64,000 bases of DNA from Phocoena phocoena. Lineage: Eukaryota; Chordata; Mammalia; Artiodactyla; Phocoenidae. The notes beneath the pieces are model-generated. The model searched no databases and had not been told where the DNA came from. It was given only the letters and a program-made list of their open reading frames with translations. The position numbers and the translations under genes were made by a program. Positions 13,396 through 25,440 of this stretch are shown piece by piece. How positions within the stretch are numbered: position 1 is the first letter of the stretch; every line of letters begins with the position of its first letter. The stretch lies in the NCBI RefSeq assembly GCF_963924675.1, contig NC_089221.1:134086263-134150262 (forward strand), written 5' to 3'.

Positions 13396-13431
13396 GGGAC
13401 TTTCCTGGTGGCACAGTCGTTAAGAATCCAC
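13396..13431 (+). mobile_element. SINE head, 5' part, split by L1-A
   Basis: The first 36 bases of a CHR-type SINE (GGGACTTTCCTGGTGGCACAG..TTAAGAATCCAC) end at the L1-A target site. The remainder resumes at 19,988-20,257. Together they form one contiguous SINE. A short duplication TAAAAATATA lies before it (13,381) and after it (20,258). Confidence 0.9.
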
Positions 13432-14208
13432 TGCCCCACTGCATCATCATGCCAGCCTTGGCCACCAGAGGCTCGCCCCCCATTCTGTACCCCTCCCTCC
13501 CACCAGCTTGAATGAGCCACAGCCCCCTAATTAGCTGATCCTTTAACCCCATCCTGTCTGAGTGAAGAACAGACACCCTCAGGCGACCTACAGACAGAGG
13601 CAAGGCCAAAACCAAAGCTGAACCCCAGGAGCTGTGCGAACTAAGAAAAGAAAGAGAAATTTCTCCCAGCACCCTCAGGAGCAGCGGATTAAATCTCCAC
13701 AATCAACTTGATGTACCCTGCATCTGTGGAATACCTGAAGAGACAACAAATCATTCCAAATTGAGGAGGTGGACTTTGGGAAAAAGATATATATATATTC
13801 TTTCCTTATTCTCTTTCTGTGAGTGTGTATGTGTATGCTTCTTTGTGTGATTTCTGTCTGTATAGCTTTGCTTTTACCATTTGTCCTGGGGTTCTGTCTG
13901 TCCATTTTTAAAAATTACGTTTAAATTCTTTTATTTATAATAATATTTTAAAATAACTTTATTTTTTTTTTTTTCTTCCTTTTTTCTCCCTTTTCTTCTG
14001 ACCCATGTGACTGACAGGGTCTTGGTGCTCCAGCCGAGTGTCAGGCCTGTGTCTCTAAGGTGGGAGGCCAAGTTCAGGACATTGGTCCACCAGAGACCTC
14101 CTGGATCCACGTAATATCAAATGGCCAAAGCTCTCCCAGAGATCTCCATCTCAATGCTAAGACCAAGCTGCACTCAACGACAGCAAGCTACGGTGCTGGA
14201 CACCCTAT

Positions 14209-14426
14209 GCCAAACAACTAGCAAGACAGGAACACAACCCCACCCATTAGCACAGAGGCTGCCTAAAATCATAATAAGGCCACAGACACCCCAAAACACA
14301 CCACCAGACTTAGACCTGCCAAACAACTAGCAAGACAGGAACACAACCCCATTCAATAGCACAGAGGCTGCCTAAAATCATAATAAGGCCACAGACATCC
14401 CAAAACACACCACCAGACGTAGACCT
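14209..14426 (+). repeat. 109-bp tandem duplication in the L1-A 5' UTR
   Basis: Two head-to-tail copies begin at GCCAAACAACTAGC (14,209 and 14,318) and run through ATAATAAGGCCACAGAC and ACACCACCAGAC. They differ at only a few bases. L1-B has one copy at the matching place (from about 39,808). The junction shares the short motif TGCC. Confidence 0.93.
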
Positions 14427-14608
14427 GCCCACCAGAAAGACAAGATCCAGCCTCATCCACCAGAACACAGGCACTAGTCCCCTCCACCAGGAAGCCTACA
14501 CAACCCACTGAACCAACCATAGCCACTGGGGATAGAAACCAAGAACAATGGGAACTACGAACCTGCAGCCTGCGAAAAGGAGACACCAAACACAGTAAGT
14601 TAAGCAAA

Positions 14609-15502
14609 ATGAGAAGACAGAAAAACACACAGCAGATGAAGGAGCAAGGTAAAAACCCACCTGACCTGACAAATGAAGAGAAAATAGGCAGTCTACCTGA
14701 AAAAGAATTCAGAATAATGATAGTAAAGATGATCCAAAATATTGGAAATAGAATAGACAAAATACAAGAAACATTTAACAAGGACCTAGAAGAACTAAAG
14801 AGCAAACAAACAGTGATAAACAACACAATAAATGAAATTAAAAATTCTCTAGAAGGGATCAATAGCAGAATAACTGAGGCAGAAGAATGGATAAGTGACC
14901 TGGAAGATAAAATAGTAGAAATAACTACTTCAGAGCAGAATAAAGAAAAAAGAATGAAAAGAACTGAGGACACTCTCAGAGACCTCTGGGACAACATTAA
15001 ACGCACCAACATTTGAATTATAGGGATCCCAGAAGAAGAAGAGAAAAAGGAACGGACTGAGAAAATATTTGAAGAGACTGTAGTTGAAAACTTCCTTAGT
15101 ATGGGAAAGGAAATAGTCAATAAAGTCCAGGAAGCGCAGAGAGTCCCATACAGCATAAATTCAAGGAGAAGCACGCCAAGGCACATATTAATCAAACTAT
15201 CAAAAATTAAATACTAAGAAAAAATATTAAAAGCAGCAAGGGAAAAGCAACAAATAACATAAAAGAGAATCCCCATAAGGTTAACAGCTGATCATTCAGC
15301 AGAAACTCTGCAAGCCAGAAGGGAATGGCAGGACATATTTAAAGGGATGAAAGGTAGAAAACTACAACCAAGATTACTCTACCCAGCAAGGATCTCATTC
15401 AGATTTGACGGAGAAATTAAAGCTTTTAAAGACAAGCAAAAGCTAAGAGAATTCAGCACCACCAAACCAGCTTTACAACAAATGTTAAAGGAACTTCTCT
15501 AG
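14609..15502 (+). pseudogene. L1-A ORF1 (ORF1p), three internal stops
   Basis: The frame encodes LINE-1 ORF1p, the coiled-coil RNA-binding chaperone of the L1 particle. The start is MRRQKNTQQMKEQGKNPPDL. A heptad-rich coiled coil fills the first 135 residues, followed by the RRM and C-terminal domain ending in LKELL. The frame keeps its 894-base length with no net shift, the same as in L1-B. It is stopped by TGA at 15,014-15,016 (CGA in L1-B, so a CpG transition), TAA at 15,215-15,217 and TAA at 15,260-15,262. Only the coiled-coil part could be made. Confidence 0.9.
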
Positions 15503-15560
15503 GCAAGAAACACAAGAGAAGGAAAAGACCTACGATAACAAACCCAAAACAATTAAGAAA

Positions 15561-18500
15561 ATGGTAATAGGAACACACATATCAATAACTACCTTAAATG
15601 TAAATGGATTAAATGCTCCAACCAAAAGACACAGACTGGCTGAATGGATACAAAAACAAGACCCGTATATATGCCATCTACAAGAGACCCACTTCAGACC
15701 TAGGGATACATACAGACTGAAAGTAAGGGGATGCAAAAAGATATTCCATGCAAATGGAAATCAAAAGAAAGCTGCAGTAGCAATTCTCATATCAGACAAA
15801 ATAGACTTTAAAATAAAGACTATTAGAAGAGACAAAGAAGGACACTACATAATGATCAAGGGATCGATCCAAGAAGAAGATACAACAAGTGTAAATATTT
15901 ATGCACCCAACATAGGAGCACCTCAATACATAAGGCAAATGCTAACAGCCATAGAAGGGGAAATCAACAGTAACACAATCATAGTAGGGGACTTTAACAC
16001 CCCACTTTCACCAATGGACAGATCATCCAAAATGAAAATAAATAAGGAAACACAAGCTTTAAATGATACATTAAACAAGATGGACTTATTTGATGTGTAT
16101 AGGACATTCCATCCAAAAACAAGAGAATACACTTTCTTCTCAAGTGCTCGTGGAACATTCTCCAGGATAGATCATATCCTGGGTCACAAATCAAGCCTTG
16201 GTAAATTTTAGAAAACTATGCTGGTATCAATTATCTTTTCTGACCACAATGCTATGAGATTAAATATCAATTACAGGAAAATACCTGTAAAAAATACAAA
16301 TATATGAAGGCTAAACAATACACTACTTAATAACCAAGAGATCACTGAAGAAATCAAAGAGGAAATCAAAAAATACCTAGAAATAAATGATAACGAGAAC
16401 ACAACGACCCAAAATCTATTGGATGCAGCAAATGCAGTACAAAGAGGGAAGTTTATATCAATACGTCCTTCCTCAAGAAACAAGAAACATCTCAAATAAC
16501 CTTACCCCTAAAGCAATTAGAGAAAGAAAAAGTAAAAAAACCCAAAGTTAGCAGAAGGAAAGAAATCATAAAGATCAGATCAGAAATAAAAATGAAAAAG
16601 AAATGAAAGAAGCAATAGCAAAGATCAACAAAACTAAAAGCCGGTTCTTTGAGAAGATAAACAAAATTGATAAACCATTAGCCAGACTCATCAAGAAAAA
16701 CAGGAAAAAGACTCAAATCAATAGAATTAGAAATGTAAAAGGAGAAGTAACAACTGACACTGCAGAAATACAAAGGATCATGAGAGATTACTACAAACAA
16801 CTATGCCAATAAAATGGACAACCTGAAATGGACAAATTCTTACAAAAGCACAACCTTCCAAGACAGAACCAGGAAGAAATAGAAAATATGAACAGACCAA
16901 TCACAAGCACTGAAATTGAGACTCTGATTAAAAATCTTGCAACTAACAAAAGCCCAGGACCAGATGGCTTCACAGGCAAATTATATCAAACATTCAGAGA
17001 AGAGCTAACATGTATCACTCTCAAACTCTTCCAAAATATAGCAGAGGGAGGAACACTCCCAAACTCATTCTGTGAGGTCACCATCATCCTGATACCAAAA
17101 CCAGACAAAGATGTCACAAAGAAAGAAAACTACAGGCCAATATCACTGATTAACATAGATGCAAAAAACCTCAATAAAATACTGAGAAAGAGAATCCAGC
17201 AGCACATTAAAAGGATCATAGATCATGATCAAGTGGGGTTTATCCCAGAAATGCAAGGATTCTTCAATATACGCAAATCAGTCAATGTGATACACCATAT
17301 TAACAAATTGAAGGAGAAAAACCATATGATCATCTCAATAGCTGCAGAAAAAGCTTGTAACAAAATTCAACACCCATTTATGATAAAAACCCTCCAGAAA
17401 GTAGGCATAGAGGGAATTTTCCTCAACATATTAAAGGCCATATAAGACAAACTCACGCCAACATCATTCTCAATGGTGAAAAACTGAAACCATTTCCACT
17501 AAGATCAGGAACAAGAAAAGGTTATCCACTCTCACTACTATTATACAACGTAGTTTTGGAAGTTTTAGGCACAGCAATCAGAGAAGAAAAGGAAATAAAA
17601 GGAATCCCAAGCAGAAAGGAAAATGTAAGGCTGTCACTGTTTGCAGATGACATGATACTATACATAGAGAATCCTAAAGATGCTACCAGAAAACTACTGG
17701 AGCTAATCAGTGAATTTGGGAAAGTAGCAGGATACAAAATTAATGCACAGAAATCTCTTGCATTCCTGTACTCTAATGATGAAAAATCTGAAAGAGATAT
17801 CAAGGAAACACTCCCATTTACCACTGCAACAAAAAGAATAAGATACCTAGGAATAAACTGACCTAGGGAGACAAAAGACCTGTATGCAGAAAACTATAAG
17901 ACACTGATGAAAGAAATTAAAGATGATACAAACAGATGGAGAGATATACCATGTTCTTGGATTGAAAGAATCAACATTGTGAAAATGACTCTACTACCCA
18001 AAGCAATCTACAGATTCAATGCAAACCCCATCAAACTACCACTGGTATTTTTCACAGAACTAGAACAAAAACTTTCATAATTTGTATGGAAACACAAAAG
18101 ACTCCAAATAGTCAAAGCAATCTTGAGAAAGAAAAACGGAGCTGGAGGAATCAGACTCCTTGACTTCAGACTATACTACAAAGCTACAGTAATCAAGACA
18201 GTATGGTACTGGCACAAAAACAGAAATATAGATCAATGGAACAGGACAGAAAGCCCAGAGATAAACTCACACACATATAGTCACCTTATTTTTGATAAAG
18301 GACACAAGAACATATAATGCAGAAAAAGCGTCTTCAATAAGTGGTGCTGGGAAAACTGGACAGCTACATGTAAAAGAATGAAATAAGAACACTCCCTAGT
18401 ACCATACACAATAGTAAACTCAAAATGGATTAAAGACTAAATGTAAGGCCAGACACTATCAAACTCTTAGAGGAAAACATAGGCAGAACACTCTATGACA

Positions 18501-19354
18501 TAAATCACGGCAAGATCCCTTCTGACCCACCTCCTAGAGAAATGGAAATAAAACCAAAAATAAACAAATGGAACCTAATGAAAGCTTTTGCACAGCAAAG
18601 GAAAACATAAACAAGACGAAAAGACAACTCTCAGAATGGGAGAAAATATTTGGAAACGAAGCAACTGACAAAGGATTAATCTCCAAAATTTACAAGCAGC
18701 TCATGCAGTTCAATGTCAAAAAAAACAACCAACCCAATCCAAAAATGGGCAGAAGAGCCAAACAGACATTTCTCCAAAGCAGATGTACAGATTGCCAACA
18801 AACATATGAAAGAATGCTCAATATCGCTAATCGTTAGAGAAATACAAATCAAAACTACAATGAGGTATCACCTCACACCAGTCAGAATGGCCATCATCAA
18901 AAAATCTAGAAACAATAAATGCTGGAGAGGGTGTGGAGAAAAGGGAACCATCCTGCACTGTTGGTGGGAATGTAAATTGATACAGCCACTATGGAGAACA
19001 GTATGGAGGTTCCTCAAAAAACTAATAATAGAACTACCATAGGACCCAGCAATCCCACTACTGGGCATATACCCTGAGAAAACCATAATTCAAAAAGAGT
19101 CATGTACCACAATGTTCATTGCAGCTCTGTTTACAACAGCCAGGACATGGAAGTAACCTAAGTGTCCATCGACAGATGAATGGATAAAAAAGATATGGCA
19201 CATATATACAATGGAATATTACTCAGCCATAAAAAGAAACAAAATTGAGTTTTTTGTAGTGAGGTGGATGGACCTAAAGTCTGTCATACGGAGTGCAGTC
19301 AGTCAGGAAGAGAAAAACAAATACCGTATGCTAACACATATATATGGAATCTAA
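15561..19354 (+). pseudogene. L1-A ORF2 (endonuclease/reverse transcriptase), broken
   Basis: ORF2p nicks target DNA and reverse-transcribes L1 RNA. The endonuclease domain is clear in the first 216 codons: NVNGLN near the start, LQETHF with the catalytic Glu, VGDFNTPLS with Asp and Asn, and SRIDHILGH. A TAG at 16,209-16,211 (AAG in L1-B) then ends the frame. Further blocks in shifted frames encode the fingers ([12 protein letters not shown] near 16,947), the palm with FADD at 17,640-17,651, and the Cys-rich C-terminus [15 protein letters not shown] near 18,920-18,973. The final stop is the TAA at 19,352-19,354. Several shifts and stops make it inactive. Confidence 0.92.
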
Positions 19355-19722
19355 GAAAAAAAAGGTAATGAAGAACCCAGAGGCAGGACAGGAATAAAGA
19401 CGCAGACGTTGAGGATGGACTTGAGGACACGGGGAGAGGGAAGGGTAAGCTGGGACAAAGTGAGAGAGTGGCATGGACTTACAAATACTACCAAATGTAA
19501 AATACATAGCTAGTGGAAAGCAGCTGCATAGCACAGGGAGATCAGCTGGGCACTTTGTGACCACCTAGAGGGGTGGTATAGGGAGGGTGGGAGGGAGACG
19601 CAAGAGGGAGGAGATATGGGGATATATGTATAGGTGATTCACTTTGTTATAAAGCAGAAACTAACACACCATTGCAAAGCAATTATACTCCAATAAAGAT
19701 GTTAAAAAAAAAAATTAGTAGA

Positions 19723-19928
19723 GGGCTTCCCTGGTGGCGCAGTGGTTGAGAGTCCTCCTGCCGATGCAGGGGACACGGGTTCGTGCCCAGCTGGGAGGAT
19801 CCCACATGCCGCGGAGTGGCTGGGCCTGTGAGCCATGGCCGCTGAGCCTGCGCATCCGGAGCCTGTGCTCTGCAATGGGAGAGGCCACAACAGTGAGAGG
19901 CCCGCGTACCGCAAAAAAAAAAAAAAAA
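19723..19928 (+). mobile_element. Young CHR-type SINE in the L1-A tail
   Basis: This is the short form of the cetacean tRNA-derived SINE, from GGGCTTCCCTGGTGGCGCAG to GGCCCGCGTACCGC, followed by about 20 A. The target duplication AAAATTAGTAGA flanks it (ends 19,722; repeats at 19,929-19,940). It therefore landed after L1-A was in place, directly behind the L1 poly(A). Near-consensus sequence suggests a recent insertion. Confidence 0.93.
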
Positions 19929-19987
19929 AAAATTAGTAGAAAAGAAGGAAAAGAATAAAGAACATTGTCACCAGTCAGAAAAAAAAA

Positions 19988-20257
19988 AAGAATCCACCTG
20001 CCAATGCGGGCCACACGGGTTCAAGCCCTGGTCCGAGAAGATTCCACATGCCGCGGAACAACTAAGCCCCAGTGCCACAACTCCTGAGCCTGCATTCTAG
20101 AGCCCAGAAGCCACAACTACTGAGCCTGTGTGCCACAACTACTGAAGCTCGCGCGTCTAGAGCCCGTGCTCTGCAATATGAGAATCCACTGCAATGAGAA
20201 GCCCGCGGGCAGCAACAAAGCCCCAATTCAGCCAAAAATAAATAAATAAATATATTT
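19988..20257 (+). mobile_element. SINE body, 3' part, split by L1-A
   Basis: The sequence continues the SINE begun at 13,396: AAGAATCCACCTGCCAATGC, box B-like GGGTTCAAGCCC, three CACAACT-type units, and an AATAAATAAATAAATA tail. The reading across the L1 excision point is seamless apart from the 10-base target duplication. Confidence 0.9.
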
Positions 20258-20259
20258 TA

Positions 20260-22950
20260 AAAATATACATATATGCACACATTCACATAATTAGACTAAA
20301 CAATGAAAGCTCATGCAGTGACACGTTAGGAAAAAAAAAGAATAAACAGTTAAATACATTGTCCCAGAATGTTAAGTAATGTCAGCTGAGACTAAAGAGA
20401 GCTACATCTTTATACATAAGACCCATTACAAGTACTAAAAATGTACTTTGAATCTATGAAGTAGTCTTGCTGCCCCCCAAATTGGAACTTGAATTTATCA
20501 AGTGAGTAGATAAAATTACCAAATTGCAGGAAATACAGAGGTTAGAAAAACACTTAAACAACCCTATGGGATCCAATTAGCAAAAACCAAACTGAGGAAA
20601 GTACAAAAAACTCAGTTTCTTTAACACGTAAACCTTAAGAGGGAAAAAAAGAAGACAGAGATTGAGCCTACACATTAAAAGAATCAAGAGATATACCCAC
20701 CAACTCAGAAACATCAAAGAGGAATCATGAGGCAAATGAGAAACAAATGCTGACTGGGCATTTGATATTAAGTAATCAGCCTTTTTAAAAGGTGTGATAA
20801 TGGTATTATGGTTATGATAAAAAAAAGTTGACCCTTTACTTTTTGTAGATTGATATACTTATAGATGAAATGATACAGTGTCAGGAATTTGCTTCAAAAT
20901 AATACGGAGTGGGGGTGGGATGCAGAGGCACAGATAAAGCAAGACTAGTCAGACTGTTGAAATTAGGTCTGTGTACACATAGGTTCATTACAACAGTCCC
21001 TCCAGTTTTGGATATATTTGAAATCTTCCATAATCAAAGCCAAAAAGTAAATTCCAACCAGACAGATCTAAATATTAAAGATAAAACAATAAAATTTCTT
21101 CAAGACTAAAAAAAGTTATTTAAGCTGCCTATACTCTTTTTTTCTTAAAGGAAATATTAAATAAACATTGGAAATAAGAAAATAATACAAGAGCATAGAA
21201 AAAGGTTCAACTGTGGAGTCATACTGTAAAACCTAGGAGTGAGTACTATTAAGTGGTACTTAAAATTAAAAAGGCCAAATACTTTGAGTGGATGCATAGT
21301 AAACAAATGAAAAACTACTTGAAAACAGGAAGGGCACAGGAAAATGTAAGAGGCAGCTAAGAGCTTTTTAAAAGCACCTTGGCAATGGTACTAAACAGAC
21401 TAATTTGAACTACAGAAAATCACTCCTAAGAAATGCTGGCAAAGATAAAATCATCTTTCTTTGCAATTAAATTCTTAATATCTACTTGTGTCCAGTTACT
21501 AGAAGAGAGGAAGGAAGGATAATGAATTTACTGTTTCAGCAATAACAACTGGTTTAAAGAAAAGTTGATAGGGGGAAACTAGAAAGCTGAAAATCACCTT
21601 TGTTTTCAAGTTCTAAGAAGCAAACTGAACAGAGATTTACTGGTAAGATAGGGAAATAGGGGGAACACATCCGAGGACTGAAGTGGAAAACCAATGATAA
21701 GTTCAAGTGCACCAATTTGCAGTGGCAAATTTCTTGAAGGCAGGTATTGTATTTTTCAAGTTCAGAAAATACAGTACTATTCCAAGAAATAATAAATGTA
21801 TTATCTGTTGAAATAACTGAATGAAATATTTTCTATAAAAGCAAAGGGTTCTCCCTCTGGAGTCAGCTAGACTAGATCAGTAGTTTCCACAGTTCTATTA
21901 CATTATGTGACCATTTAGAAACTAAAATGCAAATAACACCAAAAAAATCAACTTATGGGGAAAAAAAATGCAAGCTATGCTTAAGAGAATAACTTAAAAT
22001 GGAGTATCTATAGCAGTTGCCTTAGGACCTTGGCCAGCCCTGTTTGAATCACTATCATAAAAAAAAATAGGGGCCACTGATGAAATAGATTTACTGTTAA
22101 TACTACTCCCTGCATGAAAGAGAAGAATTGGCTGGGCTTGAACAGTACGCAGCAGTTTGATTGACCACTACCAGGTTACCTTCACTGCATTTCCAAAATC
22201 TGAAGAAAAAAGACAACAGAACTGTAGCAACTTTCAATTTATACGATAAACAGGATAACAAAATATAAAAGTGTTCAATTTTATTACAGCCTCAAATAAA
22301 GGGAGGCAGGTCAAAGGATGACAATGGTCAAGCTTTTCCCAGTTGGTGGGAGTGGTGCCACTTATCCTCTCCTGCCACAGCTCTCTTTAATGCAACTCGA
22401 GTACAAGTGGGAGGAAACTGGCACTCCAAGCTCTGGCTGGCCTATGGTTTTATCTGCTTTTCCTCAGTTCCACAATGTTCTGCAAAACAGAGCCATTTAA
22501 TACCACCAGCAGGTGCAACAATTGTGGAAAATACCTCCCCAACCTTCCATAAAATCTCAAAAGCCAGTATTTTAAATATATCATTATACTTAAGAACTGC
22601 CACCATGCTGGATCTAACAGTAGCTCCAGAGGACACATTTTGAAAGACCACATTTTTCTTTCTGAAGTAAACCTTATTAAGTAGGGATATATGCTAAATG
22701 AAAGTCCTAATTTTCCAGAGTCATGGGTTGCACTTATTTACTGCATAAAGCATTTAAATATAACATTTATTGATTGCCACATTTAAACAAAATTCCTTTT
22801 TCAGCTGAAACTGTCTCTGGAGGATAATGACTTCCTAAAATTTATCTGCTCTTATGAAATATCTGCTCTGTTTCTTTGCCTCCTGATAGAAATTCATGCC
22901 TCCAATATGCCAGTTGGCATACTGGCATATTGTTGGCAAAAGTCTTACTC
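20260..22950. other. Intronic DNA, mostly unassigned
   Basis: This is AT-rich sequence with scattered short open frames and no coding signature. It includes the hairpin at 22,903-22,932. No CLINT1 exon was seen. Confidence 0.5.
22903..22932. repeat. Perfect 12-bp inverted repeat, 6-base loop
   Basis: CAATATGCCAGT (22,903-22,914) and ACTGGCATATTG (22,921-22,932) are exact reverse complements around TGGCAT. Confidence 0.95.
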
Positions 22951-22954
22951 TAGC

Positions 22955-23105
22955 CCAATCCCATCAATTTAAAGATAAGGAATCCAAGGTCTAGAGAGTC
23001 ATATGAGTCTGCCTCAGATCAGACATACGGCTAATTTAAAAGGCAGTATCAGAATCTGAACCCAGGTCTCCTAAACCTCTAGCCAGTGCTCTATCATATA
23101 AAGCC
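22955..23105 (-). mobile_element. MIR SINE, minus
   Basis: AAAGATAAGGAATCCAAGGTCTAGAGAG, GAATCTGAACCCAGGTCTCC and CCAGTGCTCTATCATATA are the reversed MIR pattern. Confidence 0.75.
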
Positions 23106-24114
23106 TCATTTCTATTCAACAAAGCTCTCAGAGCAGTCCTTAGTCACTTCATTGTTTCCTCATTTGCAAGTTTCCTCATCACCTTATCCCCTTGATAATC
23201 AGAACAGCGGTTCTGTGGATCTGCTTCACCTTCATTATGGCAATTTAAGGTGAAGAGTCTAAATGCACACAGTGCCACAGGTACTGGTTCTGTAAAATGC
23301 TTTCATTTGGGGGGAACAATTTCTTCTCTCCTGCCAGTGAAAGATGAAAATTAAATTCTGAGTATTCATCAGCAAAATAACCTCATGTTGCAATCCTAAT
23401 ATCATGTGTCAGACACCCACGAAATCTTTAAAAAGTCCTTGGTGGCAACGTTCTTACATGTTCTTGAATAACTTGGTTCAAGTCTCCATTCTAAATTGGG
23501 TAGTAAAAAGGAAGAGAGAAGTTATTTTTCAACAGCAGCTCTTCCATTAGATTGACTTGCTAACTATTTATGTGACAAATTTAACCTGAAGCACTTGAAA
23601 ATTAGTAACAAAGGTGTTAAAAACAATATGAAATGAACAATTAAAGCAAAAATATTGCCTTGATTTGTCTCCCAAAAAATGTACAGTCTCTTCAAATTTT
23701 TGAGTACTACAGATTGTCCCCTAAGATAAGAACGTGTTTTTTTAGTGGTTTTTCTTCCACTGTCCTCTGGCTAAGAAATAAAGAGATAGTTTTGTAGAGG
23801 CTTTTGGATTTTTAAAGACTATTTAAGCTGGTATCTTAGACTTACACCAAATATTAAAAAACCAACGAACCTGGATCTGAAAAAAAAAGGCAACCTGATT
23901 TTATTTTACCTTTGGAAAGCAAAGGTTATATAAATAGCAAAACAAACCTAAAATAAAGGACTGAGAACTTAACGGTCAAATAAATAGTTGATAAAGCAAA
24001 ATCACCAAATCACTTTCCAAACATGGAGCTTCTCTCTTAATGAAGTTTAATCTTACTCTTGATGCAGAACATCTGCTATAGTTATCAAAAGCATACTGAT
24101 CTAAACCTACTGTA

Positions 24115-24310
24115 TTAAGGGCTTTATATGCTATCTAAGTCCTTAGCCCTTAATTCTCACAACAACACTCTAAGTATCTATCATTATTTTCATACTGCAC
24201 CTGAGAAAACTGGGGCACTTCAAGGTTAAGTAATCTGCCAAGGTTACAGAGCTTGAATCCAGCTCTGCAGGTTCACAAACCTGTGCTCCTTAGGCACTCT
24301 ACTGCCTTCT
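24115..24310 (-). mobile_element. MIR SINE, minus
   Basis: CCTTAATTCTCACAACAACACTC, CTGAGAAAACTGGGGCACTTCAAGG and GCTTGAATCCAGCTCTGC are reversed MIR landmarks. Confidence 0.82.
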
Positions 24311-24389
24311 TGGTAGCACAGAAAACTTGAAAATATGGTCAGACTCTAAATTCTATCTGATGTATTACCCAAGCCACTGTGAATTTTTT

Positions 24390-24570
24390 TCTTATTGAAG
24401 TATACTTGATTTATAATATTAGCTTCGGGTGTACAACAGCAATTAGATATTTTCATATATTATACTCTGTTGAAAGTTACTATAAAATATAGGCTATATT
24501 CCCTGTGCTGTACATTACATCCTTGGATCTAATTTATTTTATACCTAGTAGTTTGTATCTCTTAATGAAT
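24390..24570 (-). mobile_element. L1 3' region fragment, minus
   Basis: TCTTATTGAAGTATACTTGATTTATAATATTAGCTTCGGGTGTACAACAGC and TCCCTGTGCTGTACATTACATCC match the reversed 3' end of an older artiodactyl-type L1. Confidence 0.75.
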
Positions 24571-25440
24571 TATTTTTTCTGGGGTCAAGAAAGCCTCAAG
24601 AATTTGCCATCTACAGTTCCTGATTTTAGGTTGGGCGAGTGGCACAAATGAAATGTTTTTGTCACCACACGTTGTATCATCACTAAAACCCGAGAGGAAG
24701 GGGAAAATTCTTAAACTTTATTTCCTGCTGGCCTAGCAGACCTTACTTAACCACTGTTATATCCGATACACTCAATTTAAGTGTAAGATACTAAAGTTAC
24801 GACTTAAATCTTAAAGAAAATCAACTATATATTAGTCTTTTTACCTGTCAGGGAAGTTAAAAGTAGATCAACAGGATATAAACCTGGGTTGTTTCCTTCT
24901 TTAGGGGAAATTTCTTGTTAATTCAATGACTTCTTAATTAAACCAAATGGAACAAGTGGCCCTCCAAAAATGAAGTGTAGTGGAAAAGGAAACAGAGGAA
25001 AAGAATCACAGTAAGCTATGTGGTGATCTACTCTCACTGATGTTAGAAAAGCGAAGGATGAGTCTCCTCTTGAGTAACTTCAGTCTGACCACAGTGGCCA
25101 CTTGTTACACCTACCACCCACTCCAACACTTCAGGTTCATTAGGAATTAAAAGAAACCCAGCAAGGTAAAGGACACCTCCCGACCAGGCCTAAGGTCTCT
25201 ACACCACACTCTGAGGTGCACAGAGAGCCAGTGAAGTGAGTCCTCCACCCACAAGCTTTCGCTGCTGCCCAGGAGTCAAAGCCCAAAGCCTGGGGCCAAG
25301 ACAGCTCTCCGGCCAGGGCACTGACCCATCTCTAGACAACCCCGCCCCCTCCCCGACCAAAGTGTCTGTGTCTAGAAGGGTGGGGGTAGGGGCAGGGTGA
25401 GGACGGCCTGCATAGGAGAGAAGGGGGCTAAGAGGATGTT
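24570..25440. other. CLINT1: Intron 1 next to the CpG island
   Basis: Base composition rises from AT-rich to GC-rich toward exon 1. No repeat was recognised. Open frames here (about 25,199-25,618 minus) arise from high G+C and overlap the island. Confidence 0.45.

Larger units (their letters stand above)
13432..19987 (+). mobile_element. L1-A: near-full-length LINE-1 with 3' transduction
   Basis: The element is flanked by the direct repeat AAGAATCCAC (13,422-13,431 and 19,988-19,997), which lies inside a SINE that it splits. The order is 5' UTR with a 109-bp duplication, ORF1 (14,609-15,502), a 58-base spacer, ORF2 (15,561-19,354), 3' UTR and AATAAA plus poly(A) near 19,692-19,714. After the poly(A) come about 46 unrelated bases holding a second AATAAA, then a second poly(A) (19,979-19,989). 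A young SINE is nested in this tail. The 5' end is about 150 bases shorter than that of L1-B. It lies antisense to CLINT1. Both ORFs are broken, so it cannot make active protein. Confidence 0.93.

Noticed and set aside
14353..15195. A 280-codon minus-strand open frame as a gene
   Set aside because: It is antisense to the L1-A 5' UTR and ORF1, is hydrophobic only because the sense strand is A-rich, and the matching frame in L1-B is shifted. Kept only as a low-interest finding.
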